A stretch of DNA of 64,000 bases from Flavobacterium sp. (GCF_024305175.1 NZ_JAMWYY010000010.1:1-64000); one strand, 5' to 3'; shown: positions 27,701 to 36,519, numbered from the stretch's first letter. Numbers and translations: made by a program. The notes: generated by a model from the letters alone, not told the origin.

Positions 27701-28586
27701 TGCCCGATGGCTGTGGCACAGCATTTATGCGCTTACCGTTACCTCCGTATGAAGTTACATAATAATATGACCTATTTGCATACAGGTTATTATGCGTGCC
27801 GTTTTCACGGCTAAAGTTATCTACACCTTCGGCATAAAATAATATGTAGTCAGAATTATCAAACTGCCCGTCCTGCTCGCCTACAAACATAATAGCGTTT
27901 TCGGCAAGGTCGGCAGGATAATCGGCAGAGTTAAGCAAAGGCAGCATGCGCCCGCCGTTACCATATATTTTTATCCTTCGCGGGTCTGCATTTACATCAA
28001 GCCCCAGTTGCTGCAAAAAACTTTTAGATAAACGGTATACGCCCGATTTCTCTACATAAAACCTGTACCACTCGCCTGCGGCTAGCACAGAGTTGGATAT
28101 CGTATTGAAATCGTTAGTGCTCTTAAGCCTTTCGGCAGAAGCCCTGTATGAAAATGAATAGCTGAAAGATTTGACTCTTTTATAGGAATTGCCTTCTTTT
28201 ATAATAGGATTTAAAGTAATAACAGCATAGTGGCTGTTGCGTGCTTTAGAAGCATTAACAACGGCATCCAGCTTTAGGGGTACTTTGTTTTTATCTATAT
28301 CTCCCAGCGCTGCGGCATTAATATTTTCATAAACCACATTGGTAATGGTAAGTGAATTGGGGTCGGCTACCGAAGGCGCGGGTATTTTATACGAAAAAAG
28401 GAGCTGTTTGTTTACAAAATCAAAACCCATGTAATTTTGCTGAAACGAGGGTATCTGTAAATCTGTTTCAGCAAAAGATACTTTCTGGCTTTCGTTCCAG
28501 ACAAGCTCAATAGCACCTGACTGCTGGCCGAAAACTGTAGCCGACAGCATCAATGTACATATATATAGGAGTATATTGTATTTCAT
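24738..28586 (-). CDS. porU: T9SS C-terminal signal peptidase / sortase PorU
   Basis: A 1282-residue gingipain-like C25 cysteine peptidase that removes the sorting domain of T9SS cargo at the outer surface. Signal peptide ~1-20. The catalytic dyad is clear: His791 in Y-L-G-H-G-S-E and Cys825 in T-A-T-C-D-L-T-K-F. The end (Y-P-N-P-F, W-D-G-R-D-D-F-G, G-V-Y-V-Y-K-L) is itself a CTD-like beta domain, as in known PorU. I chose the ATG at 28586 because it opens the signal peptide; a start seven codons upstream would add an unlikely F-A-F-C-C extension. Divergent from gldJ across 207 bases. Confidence 0.95.
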   Translation of the reverse strand: MKYNILLYICTLMLSATVFGQQSGAIELVWNESQKVSFAETDLQIPSFQQNYMGFDFVNKQLLFSYKIPAPSVADPNSLTITNVVYENINAAALGDIDKNKVPLKLDAVVNASKARNSHYAVITLNPIIKEGNSYKRVKSFSYSFSYRASAERLKSTNDFNTISNSVLAAGEWYRFYVEKSGVYRLSKSFLQQLGLDVNADPRRIKIYGNGGRMLPLLNSADYPADLAENAIMFVGEQDGQFDNSDYILFYAEGVDNFSRENGTHNNLYANRSYYYVTSYGGNGKRINAVPQPSGTPAITTTQFDEYVYHERDLVSIARLGRKWHGEAFDIEDEQEFDFTVPDIVPGEAKITVRAAANSLTSTSMGVTVNGQTAGTINFGAVGSLAGGVDGTLITNFNASAEDITVALSYNNNGVPTSDAWLDYIAIECKRSLRGGNGQFRFRYNEAANNIGVIEYQFTGAGDINAIWDITDIYNAAQVAENSSNQFAFRANMGEVREYITVTSSGYLTPLRESNTRVANQNLKGTIFNNAQGQFQDVEYLIITPEFLRNQAEELAGIHRTNSGMVVKVVTLEKIYQEFASGKQDIGAIRNFIKYVYNNASSDDNKVKYVNLFGDASFDFKDRIPNNTNIVPIFHYYNETNAGSSNYSEVSTFATDEFFVLMDPAEGRIAGDSEEADIAVGRMLVSSTQQAREMVNKIAEYLGEESYGRWRNEYTLVADDADTTSDVPFTSTQDTVANQLDDFRPFVNVRKIYTDSFVQQVSSGGERYPDAKDQLIRSINYGTLVVNYLGHGSENGMASERMLESADAQVLTNRYKYPLFVTATCDLTKFDNPYRQTAGEFIYWNPQGGAIAMITTTRAIFTISAYNFNKDLSERLYAFNLPEYPTMAEAFRLTKVQASSSTGYRVIAFVGDPALKLAVPKPKIVLTHINDVSVAENTAPIRALDYVALKGQVTTEGGAVLTNYNGDLEVTVFDKEVQRQTLNNDGNTPTPYLFSTLGETVFRGSATVTNGQFEVGFVVPRDIRIAVGNGRVSFYAKRNNILEDQTGHDNDILIGGINENAAEDRTAPSVRLYMNDESFVSGGITNDSPMLLAFLEDEHGINTASGIGHDIIGILDGDENNPFLMNDYYEADPDTYKRGTVRFPFANLEKGLHTLTFKAWDVYNNLVTADIQFVVSGDDALTIDKVLNYPNPFVSYTEFWFNHNRPFEPLDVQVQIFTVSGKVVKTINQSVITDGFLSRDIRWDGRDDFGDKIGKGVYVYKLTVRSTVTNKTAYRYEKLVLL

Positions 28587-28736
28587 CACACAACAAAACG
28601 CAAACAAAAAAAATATATTACAAAGCCGTTAAAATATTTTTTTGCCTGTACCGATGCAATATTACTTTAAAATAGCCGTTTAAGAAAGACACATTTAACA
28701 TAAATTTGGATTTTTATTAAAAATTTTAAAATCGTG

Positions 28737-28766
28737 TTGCGGTTTAATGGTTAATTATTATATTGC
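28737..28766 (+). promoter_or_regulatory. Candidate gldJ promoter
   Basis: TTG at 28737-28739, a 19-base spacer and TATATTGC at 28759-28766, which is one T short of the TAnnTTTG consensus. The ATG follows about 28 bases later. Spacing is ideal, the -7 match imperfect. Confidence 0.4.
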
Positions 28767-28793
28767 GCCACGAAATTTATTACCTAGAGAAAG

Positions 28794-30461
28794 ATGAGAA
28801 TTAACAAGATGACTGCTTTAAAACTGGTTGTGGCACTGGCCATAACTTTTGGTTTTACCGCTTGTAGCAAGAAATCGGGAGGCTCTAATACCTCTACCGC
28901 TACGGGATGGAGAATTAATGACAAGAAAGGCGGATTTCAACACAACTCGCGCTACAAGCAGCAAGAGCCTGGGCCCGGACTTGTGGAAGTAGAAGGAGGA
29001 ACTTTTACTATGGGTAGGGTTGCCGATGACGTTATGCACGACTGGAACAACACCCCTACGCAGCAGCACGTACAATCTTTCTACATGGATGAAACCGAGG
29101 TAACGAATGTTATGTACATGGAGTACCTTGACTGGCTAAAGAGGGTTTACCCGCCAAGCGAAGAGAACTATAAAAATATTTATGTTGGCGCACTGCCTGA
29201 TACCCTTGTATGGAGGAGTGCACTTGGTTATAATGAAACCATGACCAACAACTACCTTAGGCACCCTGCTTATGGCAACTACCCGGTAGTTGGTGTTAAC
29301 TGGATACAGGCTGTTGAATTCAGTAAATGGAGGACAGACCGTGTTAACGAGGCTTTACTTGAGCAGGAAGGTTATATTAAAAGAGATGCTAAAGTTACAG
29401 ACGTAAGCGCTGAATCTACTTTCAGTACTGAGGCTTATCTTGAAAGCCCAAGCAAGAGCTATGGCGGTAATGAAGAAATTGTTTACAAAGGACGTAACAA
29501 CAAACTTTCAGGAGACGAAGAAGCTAAAGGCGTTTATGCACAAAGAACATCAGGTTTAATTTTACCTGAATACAGGCTACCTACCGAAGCTGAGTGGGAA
29601 TATGCTGCAATTGCACTTGTTGGTAACCGCGAGTACAACCTGTACAGGGGTAACAAAAAATACCCATGGAAAGGTCAGTACACCCGTAACTCAAGAAGGC
29701 AGAGCAAAGGCGACCAACTTGCAAACTTTAAGCAAGGTAAAGGTGACTACGGCGGAATTGCAGGATGGAGCGATGACAATGCAGATATTACTGCTCCTGT
29801 AAAAACATACCCTCCTAACGACTTTGGCCTTTATGATATGGCAGGTAACGTTGCTGAATGGGTTGCTGACGTTTACCGTCCGATAGTAGATGATGAAGCT
29901 AACGACTTTAACTACTACAGGGGTAACGTTTACATGAAAAACAAAATTGGCGATGACGGCAGGGCAGAACTTGTTACTGCAGAGACAATAGAATATGACA
30001 CACTGGCTAACGGACGCATACAGTACCGTAACCTGCCGGGGCAAATTGCACAGGAAGCTATTACCCAGGAAGATGTTTTCTTGAGGCAAAACTACACCAG
30101 GAGTGATAACAGGGATTACAGGGATGGTGATGTACAGTCTTCACGTTTCTATAACTATGGTGCCACAGATGAAGGCGGACTTAGCGAAAACCAAAGGATG
30201 TATGATTCACCTAAGCACGAAGTAGGAAGCGACAGCCTTGGCGAAATGTACAAGAAATGGGACCCGTCTTCTGCAAGGACTACGCTTATTAACGATAACG
30301 TAAGGGTTTACAAAGGCGGCTCATGGAGAGACAGGGCTTACTGGCTAGATCCTGCACAAAGGAGGTATTTCCCTCAGGATATGGCAACCGACTATATCGG
30401 TTTCAGGTGTGCCATGAGTAAAGTAGGACCTAAAAACGGCAGGAAAACTGCAAGGAACTAA
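28794..30461 (+). CDS. gldJ: Gliding motility lipoprotein GldJ
   Basis: A 555-residue lipoprotein: signal peptide ending F-T-A-C24-S-K-K-S, so Cys24 would be lipidated. The mature protein is an FGE-sulfatase (SUMF1-like) domain: V-E-G-G-T-F-T-M-G near residue 65, D-E-T-E-V-T-N, L-P-T-E-A-E-W-E-Y-A-A, D-M-A-G-N-V-A-E-W-V, and the terminal G-G-S-W-R-D-R-A-x-x-x-x-P-A-x-R-R-Y with G-F-R-C-A. GldJ is needed for gliding and for stability of the GldK-N T9SS machinery; the enzyme-like domain is considered structural. It keeps the expected place between porU and murF. A second in-frame ATG five codons later is possible. A terminator separates it from murF. Confidence 0.95.
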   Translation: MRINKMTALKLVVALAITFGFTACSKKSGGSNTSTATGWRINDKKGGFQHNSRYKQQEPGPGLVEVEGGTFTMGRVADDVMHDWNNTPTQQHVQSFYMDETEVTNVMYMEYLDWLKRVYPPSEENYKNIYVGALPDTLVWRSALGYNETMTNNYLRHPAYGNYPVVGVNWIQAVEFSKWRTDRVNEALLEQEGYIKRDAKVTDVSAESTFSTEAYLESPSKSYGGNEEIVYKGRNNKLSGDEEAKGVYAQRTSGLILPEYRLPTEAEWEYAAIALVGNREYNLYRGNKKYPWKGQYTRNSRRQSKGDQLANFKQGKGDYGGIAGWSDDNADITAPVKTYPPNDFGLYDMAGNVAEWVADVYRPIVDDEANDFNYYRGNVYMKNKIGDDGRAELVTAETIEYDTLANGRIQYRNLPGQIAQEAITQEDVFLRQNYTRSDNRDYRDGDVQSSRFYNYGATDEGGLSENQRMYDSPKHEVGSDSLGEMYKKWDPSSARTTLINDNVRVYKGGSWRDRAYWLDPAQRRYFPQDMATDYIGFRCAMSKVGPKNGRKTARN

Positions 30462-30487
30462 ATAAATTTCAACTTAAATATTATAAA

Positions 30488-30517
30488 TAAAGCCCTATCT
30501 TAGGGCTTTATTTTTTT
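30488..30517 (+). terminator. Rho-independent terminator between gldJ and murF
   Basis: AAAGCCCT and AGGGCTTT pair in an 8-bp stem around a short loop, then a seven-T run ends eight bases before the murF ATG. Confidence 0.88.
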
Positions 30518-30524
30518 GCCATAT

Positions 30525-31811
30525 ATGGAAACATCCAGCCTTTATCAATACTTTTTACAATGTGGTTCTGTATCAACCGATACCAGGAACATAATACCCG
30601 GCTCATTATTTTTTGCGTTGAAAGGCGATAACTTTAATGCCAATACTTTTGCGCAGGAAGCGCTTGCAAAAGGGGCAAAGTTTGCCGTGATAGACGAAGC
30701 TGAATATAAAACTGCCGATAATATGCTGCTGGTTAATGACAGCCTTACTGCCCTGCAGCAACTGGCTAACCACCACAGGAAGCAGCTTGGGCTGCCTGTA
30801 ATAGCATTAACCGGAAGCAACGGCAAGACCACCACTAAAGAGCTTATAAACGCTGTGCTAAGCTCTAAATATACTACAAAGGCTACAGCAGGAAACCTAA
30901 ATAACCATATCGGGGTACCGCTCACGCTTTTATCGTTTACCGACGAGACCGAGATAGGAATTGTAGAGATGGGGGCTAACCATCAAAAGGAAATTGAATT
31001 TTTGTGCAGCATCGCCGAACCTAACTTTGGGTACATAACCAATTTTGGAAAGGCACACCTTGAAGGATTTGGCGGTTATGAGGGCGTTATAAAAGGAAAA
31101 AGCGAACTTTATACGTACTTAAAAGAAAATATAAAAACGGTTTTCGTAAACCTGGATGATCCAATACAAAAAGAAAAAACAGAAGATATACCGCGATTTA
31201 CCTTTGCTGTTGATAATTATAACAGCGACCTGCGTATCGAGAAAACAGAAGCAAATCCAATGGTTAGCATAACTTATAATGGTAATGAGATAAAAACAAA
31301 TCTTATAGGCTCATATAATATCCCTAACATTTGTGCAGCAATTGCTATTGGTAATTATTTTAAGGTAAGTGATGCGAAAATTAAAGCCGCGCTTGAAGAT
31401 TATACTCCCAATAATAACAGGTCGCAACTGGTACAGAGGGGCAGCAACAGCATTATCCTTGATGCCTATAATGCCAACCCAAGCAGTATGGCTGCCGCAC
31501 TTAATAACTTTATCCAGCTTGAGAGAGCAAATAAAATAGCTGTTTTAGGCGATATGTTTGAGCTTGGGGATGAAAGTGCGGAAGAGCATAAAAAGATAGT
31601 CCATCTGCTTATAAACCATTCTGACAACGTTACATTTTACTTTGTAGGAAAAGAATTTTACAACCACAACCCGGAAAAAGCCAACATGAACTTCTTTGCC
31701 GATTATGACAGCTTTGCAAAGTATTTCAGCACTGTAAAGCCTCAGGGTGCCACTATACTCATTAAAGGATCAAGAGGGATGGCTTTAGAAAGGACACTCG
31801 AACTCCTGTAA
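30525..31811 (+). CDS. murF: UDP-N-acetylmuramoyl-tripeptide--D-alanyl-D-alanine ligase
   Basis: A 428-residue Mur ligase. Seen: the N-terminal T-D-T-R-x-I-x-P-G-S-L-F-F-A-L-K-G motif, P-loop T-G-S-N-G-K-T-T-T at residues ~96-104, N-N-x-I-G-V-P-L-T, E-M-G-A-N-H, I-T-N-F-G-K-A-H-L-E-G-F-G, N-N-N-R-S, D-A-Y-N-A-N-P-S-S-M, and L-G-D-M-F-E-L-G. It adds D-Ala-D-Ala to the peptidoglycan precursor in the cytoplasm. The longer frame starts with a TTG inside the upstream terminator's T-run, so the ATG at 30525 is right. Neighbour of gldJ as in other flavobacteria; ends one base before the convergent small membrane gene. Confidence 0.95.
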   Translation: METSSLYQYFLQCGSVSTDTRNIIPGSLFFALKGDNFNANTFAQEALAKGAKFAVIDEAEYKTADNMLLVNDSLTALQQLANHHRKQLGLPVIALTGSNGKTTTKELINAVLSSKYTTKATAGNLNNHIGVPLTLLSFTDETEIGIVEMGANHQKEIEFLCSIAEPNFGYITNFGKAHLEGFGGYEGVIKGKSELYTYLKENIKTVFVNLDDPIQKEKTEDIPRFTFAVDNYNSDLRIEKTEANPMVSITYNGNEIKTNLIGSYNIPNICAAIAIGNYFKVSDAKIKAALEDYTPNNNRSQLVQRGSNSIILDAYNANPSSMAAALNNFIQLERANKIAVLGDMFELGDESAEEHKKIVHLLINHSDNVTFYFVGKEFYNHNPEKANMNFFADYDSFAKYFSTVKPQGATILIKGSRGMALERTLELL

Positions 31812-32063
31812 TTAATTTAAATATTTCTTTTTGCTTATATAAACCTTCCACATCTTAAAGATAAAAAGTGTATTAAGCAAAAACAGGAATTGCAGCAACA
31901 GATATTTTTTTTGGAATATACTTTGGGTAAACAAATCAGTCATAGCTAATACTAAAAGTAATCCGCCAATTAACCAAAGGGCAGTAAGTACTACTGCCCT
32001 TTTTTTGGTAATAAGATGAAATAAGGCTTTATCCTTTAAGCTTATATTATTGCGTTGCTCCAT
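31812..32063 (-). CDS. Small two-helix membrane protein, unknown function
   Basis: An 83-residue basic protein with two hydrophobic helices (about residues 24-45 and 52-72) and Lys-rich ends, so probably an inner-membrane protein. It starts one base after the galE stop and so belongs to the degT-galE transcript. No family recognised. It fills exactly the space between murF and galE, and its stop abuts the murF stop. Confidence 0.55.
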   Translation of the reverse strand: MEQRNNISLKDKALFHLITKKRAVVLTALWLIGGLLLVLAMTDLFTQSIFQKKYLLLQFLFLLNTLFIFKMWKVYISKKKYLN

Positions 32064-32064
32064 A

Positions 32065-33084
32065 TTATTCTTTTCCCCTAACTTTCTTTTCCCACTTCCA
32101 TGCAGAGGCCAAGGCGTCTTCCATAGTTAGCCCTGCTTTCCAGCCCAGCACATTATTAGCTTTGGCAGTATCGGCATAGGCTTCGGTAATATCGCCTGCC
32201 CTGCGCGCTACAATTCTATAATTTAGCTTTTGCCCTGTCACTTTTTCAAAAGCATTTATTACCTCAAGTACGCTGTTACCTTTGCCTGTACCCAGGTTAA
32301 ACACCTCAACTTTATCTGCATTCTTGTTATCGATGAGCCTTTTTAAAGCGGTAACGTGTGCTTTGGCGAGGTCAACCACGTGGATATAATCTCTAATGCA
32401 GGTACCGTCCGGAGTTGGATAATCATCTCCAAAAACTGAAAGCTGCTCACGAAGGCCTATAGCTGTTTGCGTAATAAAAGGCACTAAGTTTTGCGGTGTA
32501 CCTTTTGGCAGTTCACCAATCATTACAGAATCATGTGCCCCTACAGGATTAAAATAGCGTAATAGTATAGCGTTAATATTCGACACGTTAGCAACATCGG
32601 TAATAATCTCTTCACCTATCTGCTTGGTATTGCCGTAAGGCGACATAGCAACCTGTATAGGTGCATCTTCCGTTATAGGCATTTTTTCGGCCTGCCCGTA
32701 CACAGTGCACGACGAGCTGAATATAAAATGTGATTTCTCTTTTTGTTGCAGCCCCCGCAAAAGGTACACTAAAGAGCCTAAATTGTTCTCATAATACAGC
32801 AGAGGATTTTCTACACTCTCCCCCACGGCTTTAGATGCTGCAAAATGTATAATGCTTGCCACATCATTATACTTACTGAAAAATGCCTGAACCGCAGCCT
32901 TGTCGCGCAGGTCAATCTGTTCAAAATCGGGTTTTTTGCCGGTAATGGCAGTTATGCCGTCCAGCACTTCAATTGATGAATTAGAGAGGTCGTCTATCAC
33001 CACTACATCAAAACCTTCATTTTGCAGTTCGACCACTGTGTGCGAGCCAATAAATCCGAGGCCACCGGTTACAAGTATTTTCAT
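32065..33084 (-). CDS. galE: UDP-glucose 4-epimerase
   Basis: A 339-residue extended SDR: NAD-binding T-G-G-L-G-F-I-G at residues 6-13, V-V-I-D-D-L-S-N-S after beta-2, S-S-S-C-T-V-Y-G (123-130), catalytic Y150-G-N-T-K154, R-Y-F-N-P-V-G-A-H, and G-T-C-I-R-D-Y-I-H-V-V-D-L-A. These are the GalE hallmarks, so interconversion of UDP-glucose and UDP-galactose is likely, possibly also of the N-acetyl forms. Downstream of the DegT aminotransferase gene by 31 bases; both could feed surface-glycan nucleotide sugars. Confidence 0.93.
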   Translation of the reverse strand: MKILVTGGLGFIGSHTVVELQNEGFDVVVIDDLSNSSIEVLDGITAITGKKPDFEQIDLRDKAAVQAFFSKYNDVASIIHFAASKAVGESVENPLLYYENNLGSLVYLLRGLQQKEKSHFIFSSSCTVYGQAEKMPITEDAPIQVAMSPYGNTKQIGEEIITDVANVSNINAILLRYFNPVGAHDSVMIGELPKGTPQNLVPFITQTAIGLREQLSVFGDDYPTPDGTCIRDYIHVVDLAKAHVTALKRLIDNKNADKVEVFNLGTGKGNSVLEVINAFEKVTGQKLNYRIVARRAGDITEAYADTAKANNVLGWKAGLTMEDALASAWKWEKKVRGKE

Positions 33085-33115
33085 GGGTATGTTAATTGTT
33101 TGTTTGTTTATGTGC

Positions 33116-34249
33116 TTATATACTCAGGAAATCTAAAATGGTTTGGGTTATAAATTCTACCTGCTCATCATCCAGCTCGGTGTGCATTGGTAATGATATT
33201 ACTTCTTTTACAAGCTGGTTGGTTACGGTAAAATCATCTTCATTGTAGCGACTGCTGGCATAAGCCTTTTGGCTGTGCAGCGGTATAGGGTAGTAAATAG
33301 CACACGGTATGCCTTTATCAAGCAGGTGCTTCATCAGTGTATTCCTGTCGGCATTCAGTATCCTCAATGTGTATTGATGAAAAACATGGCTCTCATCATC
33401 ACCCTTTATTACCGGAGTAATAATATCGGCATGGCCTGCAAATGCCTTGCTGTACTTATCGGCAGCGGCACGGCGCGCTTTATTATAATCATCAAGATGC
33501 GGCAGCTTCGCATTTAGTACCGCAGCCTGAACACTGTCAAGCCTTGAGTTTACCCCTACCACATCATGGTGATAGCGCTCATACATACCGTGATTAACTA
33601 TACCGCGTAGCTTGTGCGCAAGCTCATCATCATTGGTAAAAATGGCACCGCCGTCTCCATAGCAGCCCAGATTTTTAGATGGGAAGAAAGAAGTAGAAGC
33701 CACATGGCCTATAGTACCCGCTTTCTTTTTAGTGCCATCTGCAAAAGTATATTCAGCGCCAATTGCCTGAGCGTTATCTTCTATAACATACAGGTTATGC
33801 TCTTCTGCGAGCGCCATTATTGCTTCCATATCCGCTACCTGACCAAACAGGTGAACCGGCACTATAGCTTTGGTTTTAGGTGTTATGGCATTGCGTATGG
33901 CTTCTACAGAAATATTAAAACTATCAGGCTCTACATCCACCAGTACCGGGGTAAGCTGTAACAATGCAATAACCTCTACTGTAGCGGCAAAGGTAAAATC
34001 GGCGGTAATAACCTCATCACCCGGCTCAAGACCAAGGCCCATCATGGCTATCTGTAAAGCATCTGTACCGTTTGCACAAGGTATTACGTGCTTAACGCCG
34101 AGGTATTCTTCAAGGTTTTTCTGGAATTTATGTACCTCCGGCCCGTTAATATAGGTTGTTGTATCAAGCACTTCCTGTATAGAGGCATCTACAGTTTGTT
34201 TTATCTTATCATACTGACCCTTAAGGTCAACCATTTGTAATTTTTTCAT
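33116..34249 (-). CDS. DegT/DnrJ/EryC1/StrS-family PLP aminotransferase
   Basis: A 377-residue sugar-aminotransferase-type protein. PLP Lys192 sits in S-F-F-P-S-K-N-L-G-C-Y-G-D-G-G-A; upstream are G-T-D-A-L, D-V-E-P-D-S-F-N-I, V-H-L-F-G-Q and I-E-D-N-A-Q-A-I-G-A. Members aminate keto-sugar nucleotides for O-antigen or capsule. The frame extends nine codons upstream, but the ATG at 34249 (M-K-K-L-Q-M-V-D-L) matches the family's start. Exact sugar substrate unknown (WecE-, WlbE- or DesV-like are options). First gene of the degT-galE-small-membrane-protein operon, divergent from waaA. Confidence 0.92.
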   Translation of the reverse strand: MKKLQMVDLKGQYDKIKQTVDASIQEVLDTTTYINGPEVHKFQKNLEEYLGVKHVIPCANGTDALQIAMMGLGLEPGDEVITADFTFAATVEVIALLQLTPVLVDVEPDSFNISVEAIRNAITPKTKAIVPVHLFGQVADMEAIMALAEEHNLYVIEDNAQAIGAEYTFADGTKKKAGTIGHVASTSFFPSKNLGCYGDGGAIFTNDDELAHKLRGIVNHGMYERYHHDVVGVNSRLDSVQAAVLNAKLPHLDDYNKARRAAADKYSKAFAGHADIITPVIKGDDESHVFHQYTLRILNADRNTLMKHLLDKGIPCAIYYPIPLHSQKAYASSRYNEDDFTVTNQLVKEVISLPMHTELDDEQVEFITQTILDFLSI

Positions 34250-34350
34250 TTGCTTTTCTAATTTAAGCCATCGCAAAACTACTAATTAAATAGCTCCCTG
34301 CCAATGAAAATGCCCTAAAGTGCGTATTTTAGCAGCACAATACATACACC

Positions 34351-35580
34351 ATGCTTTTTCTTTACAACCTGCTTACCTATGTCGCTATGGGCGCACTAAA
34401 AATAATTGCGCTTTTTAGCCCCAAGATAAAACTGTTCGTTAACGGGCGAAAGCCTGTGTTTGAGATACTAAAGCAAAAAATTAGCCCCAACGATAAGGTT
34501 ATATGGTTTCATGCCGCATCTTTGGGCGAGTTTGAGCAGGGGTTACCGGTAATGGAGCGCATCCGCGAAAGGCATCCGCAGCACAAAATACTGCTCACTT
34601 TTTTTTCGCCGTCGGGATATGAAGTGCGTAAAAATACCCCTGCTGCCGATGTGGTGGTTTACCTGCCGATGGACACAAAAGCCAACGCCGAAAGATTCAT
34701 GGAGCTGGCGCACCCCGATATGGTGTTCTTTATTAAATATGAATTCTGGCCCAACTACCTGAATGCGGTAAGGAAGCGCAATACCGAAGCCTACCTTATT
34801 TCGGGGCTGTTTCGCGAAAAGCAGGTATTCTTTAAATGGTATGGCGGGTTTTACCGCGAGGCGCTAAAGGCATTCCGGCATTTTTTTGTGCAGTACGAAA
34901 ACTCTAAGCAACTGCTGCACAACATAGGCTTTACCAATGTAACCGTTAGCGGCGATACCCGCTACGACCGCGTGAGTAAAATACTGGAACGCAACAACAG
35001 CCTGCCTTTTATAGAGCAGTTCATAAACGGAAAAACATCTTTGGTGTTCGGTAGCTCGTGGCCTAAGGGCGAGGCAATGTTTACAGGGTTCATTAACAAG
35101 TCAGAAGATATTAAATGCATTATCGCCCCTCACACAGTAGGCGAAAGCCATATAGCCGAACTAAAAAGCAGTATTACCAAAAAAACAGTATTGTTCTCTG
35201 AAATGGAAGGTAAAGACCTTTTAGCTTATGATGTTTTTATTGTAGATACCATTGGCATACTGGGCAAGATATACAGCTATGCAGATGCGGCCTATGTGGG
35301 CGGCGGCTTTGGCTCAGCGGGGCTGCACAACATACTGGAGCCCGCCGCGTTTGGCGTGCCCATTGTTATTGGCCCTAACCACGAGCGTTTTCCGGAGGCG
35401 GTGGCGTTGGTAAACCTGGGCGGCTGCCTGGTGGTGCACAACAGGGAAGAAATGGAAAACACCCTTACTAAACTGGCGTATGATGCTGCCTACCGCGCGG
35501 AGTGCGGCCATATTGCAGGGACTTTTGTACACATGAACCGCGGGGCGGTTGACACTATAATGAATAAAATAGCACAATAA
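34351..35580 (+). CDS. waaA: 3-deoxy-D-manno-octulosonic acid (Kdo) transferase
   Basis: A 409-residue GT30 glycosyltransferase with an N-terminal membrane anchor (residues ~1-22), the motif W-F-H-A-A-S-L-G-E-F-E-Q-G-L-P (catalytic Glu region), F-F-S-P-S-G-Y-E, I-K-Y-E-F-W-P-N-Y, S-G-D-T-R-Y-D-R-V, G-S-S-W, A-P-H, and near the end Y-V-G-G-G-F-G-S-A-G-L-H-N-I-L-E-P-A-A-F-G-V-P. It adds Kdo to lipid A at the inner face of the cytoplasmic membrane. The stop overlaps the following GNAT start by one base (TAATG). Confidence 0.95.
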   Translation: MLFLYNLLTYVAMGALKIIALFSPKIKLFVNGRKPVFEILKQKISPNDKVIWFHAASLGEFEQGLPVMERIRERHPQHKILLTFFSPSGYEVRKNTPAADVVVYLPMDTKANAERFMELAHPDMVFFIKYEFWPNYLNAVRKRNTEAYLISGLFREKQVFFKWYGGFYREALKAFRHFFVQYENSKQLLHNIGFTNVTVSGDTRYDRVSKILERNNSLPFIEQFINGKTSLVFGSSWPKGEAMFTGFINKSEDIKCIIAPHTVGESHIAELKSSITKKTVLFSEMEGKDLLAYDVFIVDTIGILGKIYSYADAAYVGGGFGSAGLHNILEPAAFGVPIVIGPNHERFPEAVALVNLGGCLVVHNREEMENTLTKLAYDAAYRAECGHIAGTFVHMNRGAVDTIMNKIAQ

Positions 35581-36026
35581 TGGAACATTTTAAGCCGATA
35601 GCGCAACAGGATATAGAGGTGGTTACCACCATGATGGAGGAGTTTTACGGCATAGACAACTACCCCATTAACATAGAAAAAACAAAAAGCCTGCTGAAAG
35701 AGTTTATTGTAAACGATGCACTGGGCAGCGGCTGGCTTATACTGCACAACGGGCAGGCTGTGGGCTATGTGATACTGACCTTTGTGTTTAGCTTTGAGTA
35801 TGCCGGGCGCATTGCTATTTTAGATGAACTGTACATACGCAACGAGTGTCGCGGGCTTGGGCTGGGCGGCAACACCCTCGATTTTATACATGAACAGGCA
35901 AAACAACTGGGCATAAAAATTATTTACCTGGAAATTGAGAACCACAACGAAAAAGCCCGCAACCTGTACCTATCTAAAAACTACACCATGCACCACAGGG
36001 GTTCGATGAAGTTGGTGGTGGAGTAG
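35580..36026 (+). CDS. GNAT-family N-acetyltransferase
   Basis: A 148-residue acetyltransferase. The acetyl-CoA motif A is I-L-D-E-L-Y-I-R-N-E-C-R-G-L-G-L-G-G at residues ~81-98 (R-G-x-G-x-G form), followed by I-Y-L-E-I-E-N-H-N-E-K-A-R-N-L-Y, the usual motif B. Acceptor unknown. Coupled to waaA by a one-base overlap. Its last 72 bases occur again, slightly diverged, at 36646-36717 beyond the next gene, marking this 3' end as a recombination boundary. Confidence 0.9.
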   Translation: MEHFKPIAQQDIEVVTTMMEEFYGIDNYPINIEKTKSLLKEFIVNDALGSGWLILHNGQAVGYVILTFVFSFEYAGRIAILDELYIRNECRGLGLGGNTLDFIHEQAKQLGIKIIYLEIENHNEKARNLYLSKNYTMHHRGSMKLVVE

Positions 36027-36030
36027 TTAT

Positions 36031-36519
36031 TTATTCACCAAATGGCTCATCGTATTCATAACTAATAACACCTTCCGTAATAATTAGTTCCTCGCCATTT
36101 GCATTAATTTTTCCTGCAAAAGTGGCATAAAAACATTCAGACCTGTTTACCAGGACGTTGCTTTCAAAATCATCATTAACAAGTTCATACGTACCTGTAT
36201 GCGCCTCATCAAAATTGCTCAGCTTTAATAGATCTATAACATTGTTCCCTGTTTCTTTATATATCATTTCCAGCCTTAGCGTACCTTGTGTGCTTCCGTA
36301 AAACAGTAAGGATAAATCATATTGTCCCGTTCCCCATATAATATCTATTCCCCTCCCTCCGGTGGTAAAGGTTTTTAATTCTCCATTAATTTTCATTGAA
36401 ATGTTAGTCGCACGACAACTCTGAGATGATTCATTGTCTTTTGAAGCTGACTCATCGTCTTTTGAACATGAAAGAAACAAAGAGGCTGAAACAACAATAA
36501 GGAAGATTAGCTTTTTCAT
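36031..36519 (-). CDS. Small lipoprotein, unknown function
   Basis: A 162-residue protein with a lipoprotein signal peptide (L-F-L-S-C18) followed by S-K-D-D-E, the acidic stretch after Cys that in Bacteroidetes acts as a surface-export signal. The rest is beta-predicted with no recognised domain (I-S-M-K-I-N-G-E-L-K-T-F-T near the start of the mature part, as in several Bacteroidetes small lipoproteins). It lies between the intact GNAT gene and the GNAT relic, so it may have arrived with the recombination event. Its likely regulatory region contains a 60-base imperfect palindrome. Confidence 0.6.
   Translation of the reverse strand: MKKLIFLIVVSASLFLSCSKDDESASKDNESSQSCRATNISMKINGELKTFTTGGRGIDIIWGTGQYDLSLLFYGSTQGTLRLEMIYKETGNNVIDLLKLSNFDEAHTGTYELVNDDFESNVLVNRSECFYATFAGKINANGEELIITEGVISYEYDEPFGE

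Noticed and set aside
28608..28793. Small gene or RNA between porU and gldJ
   Set aside because: Only AT-rich sequence and one promoter-like pair are present; no frame or stable hairpin of note.
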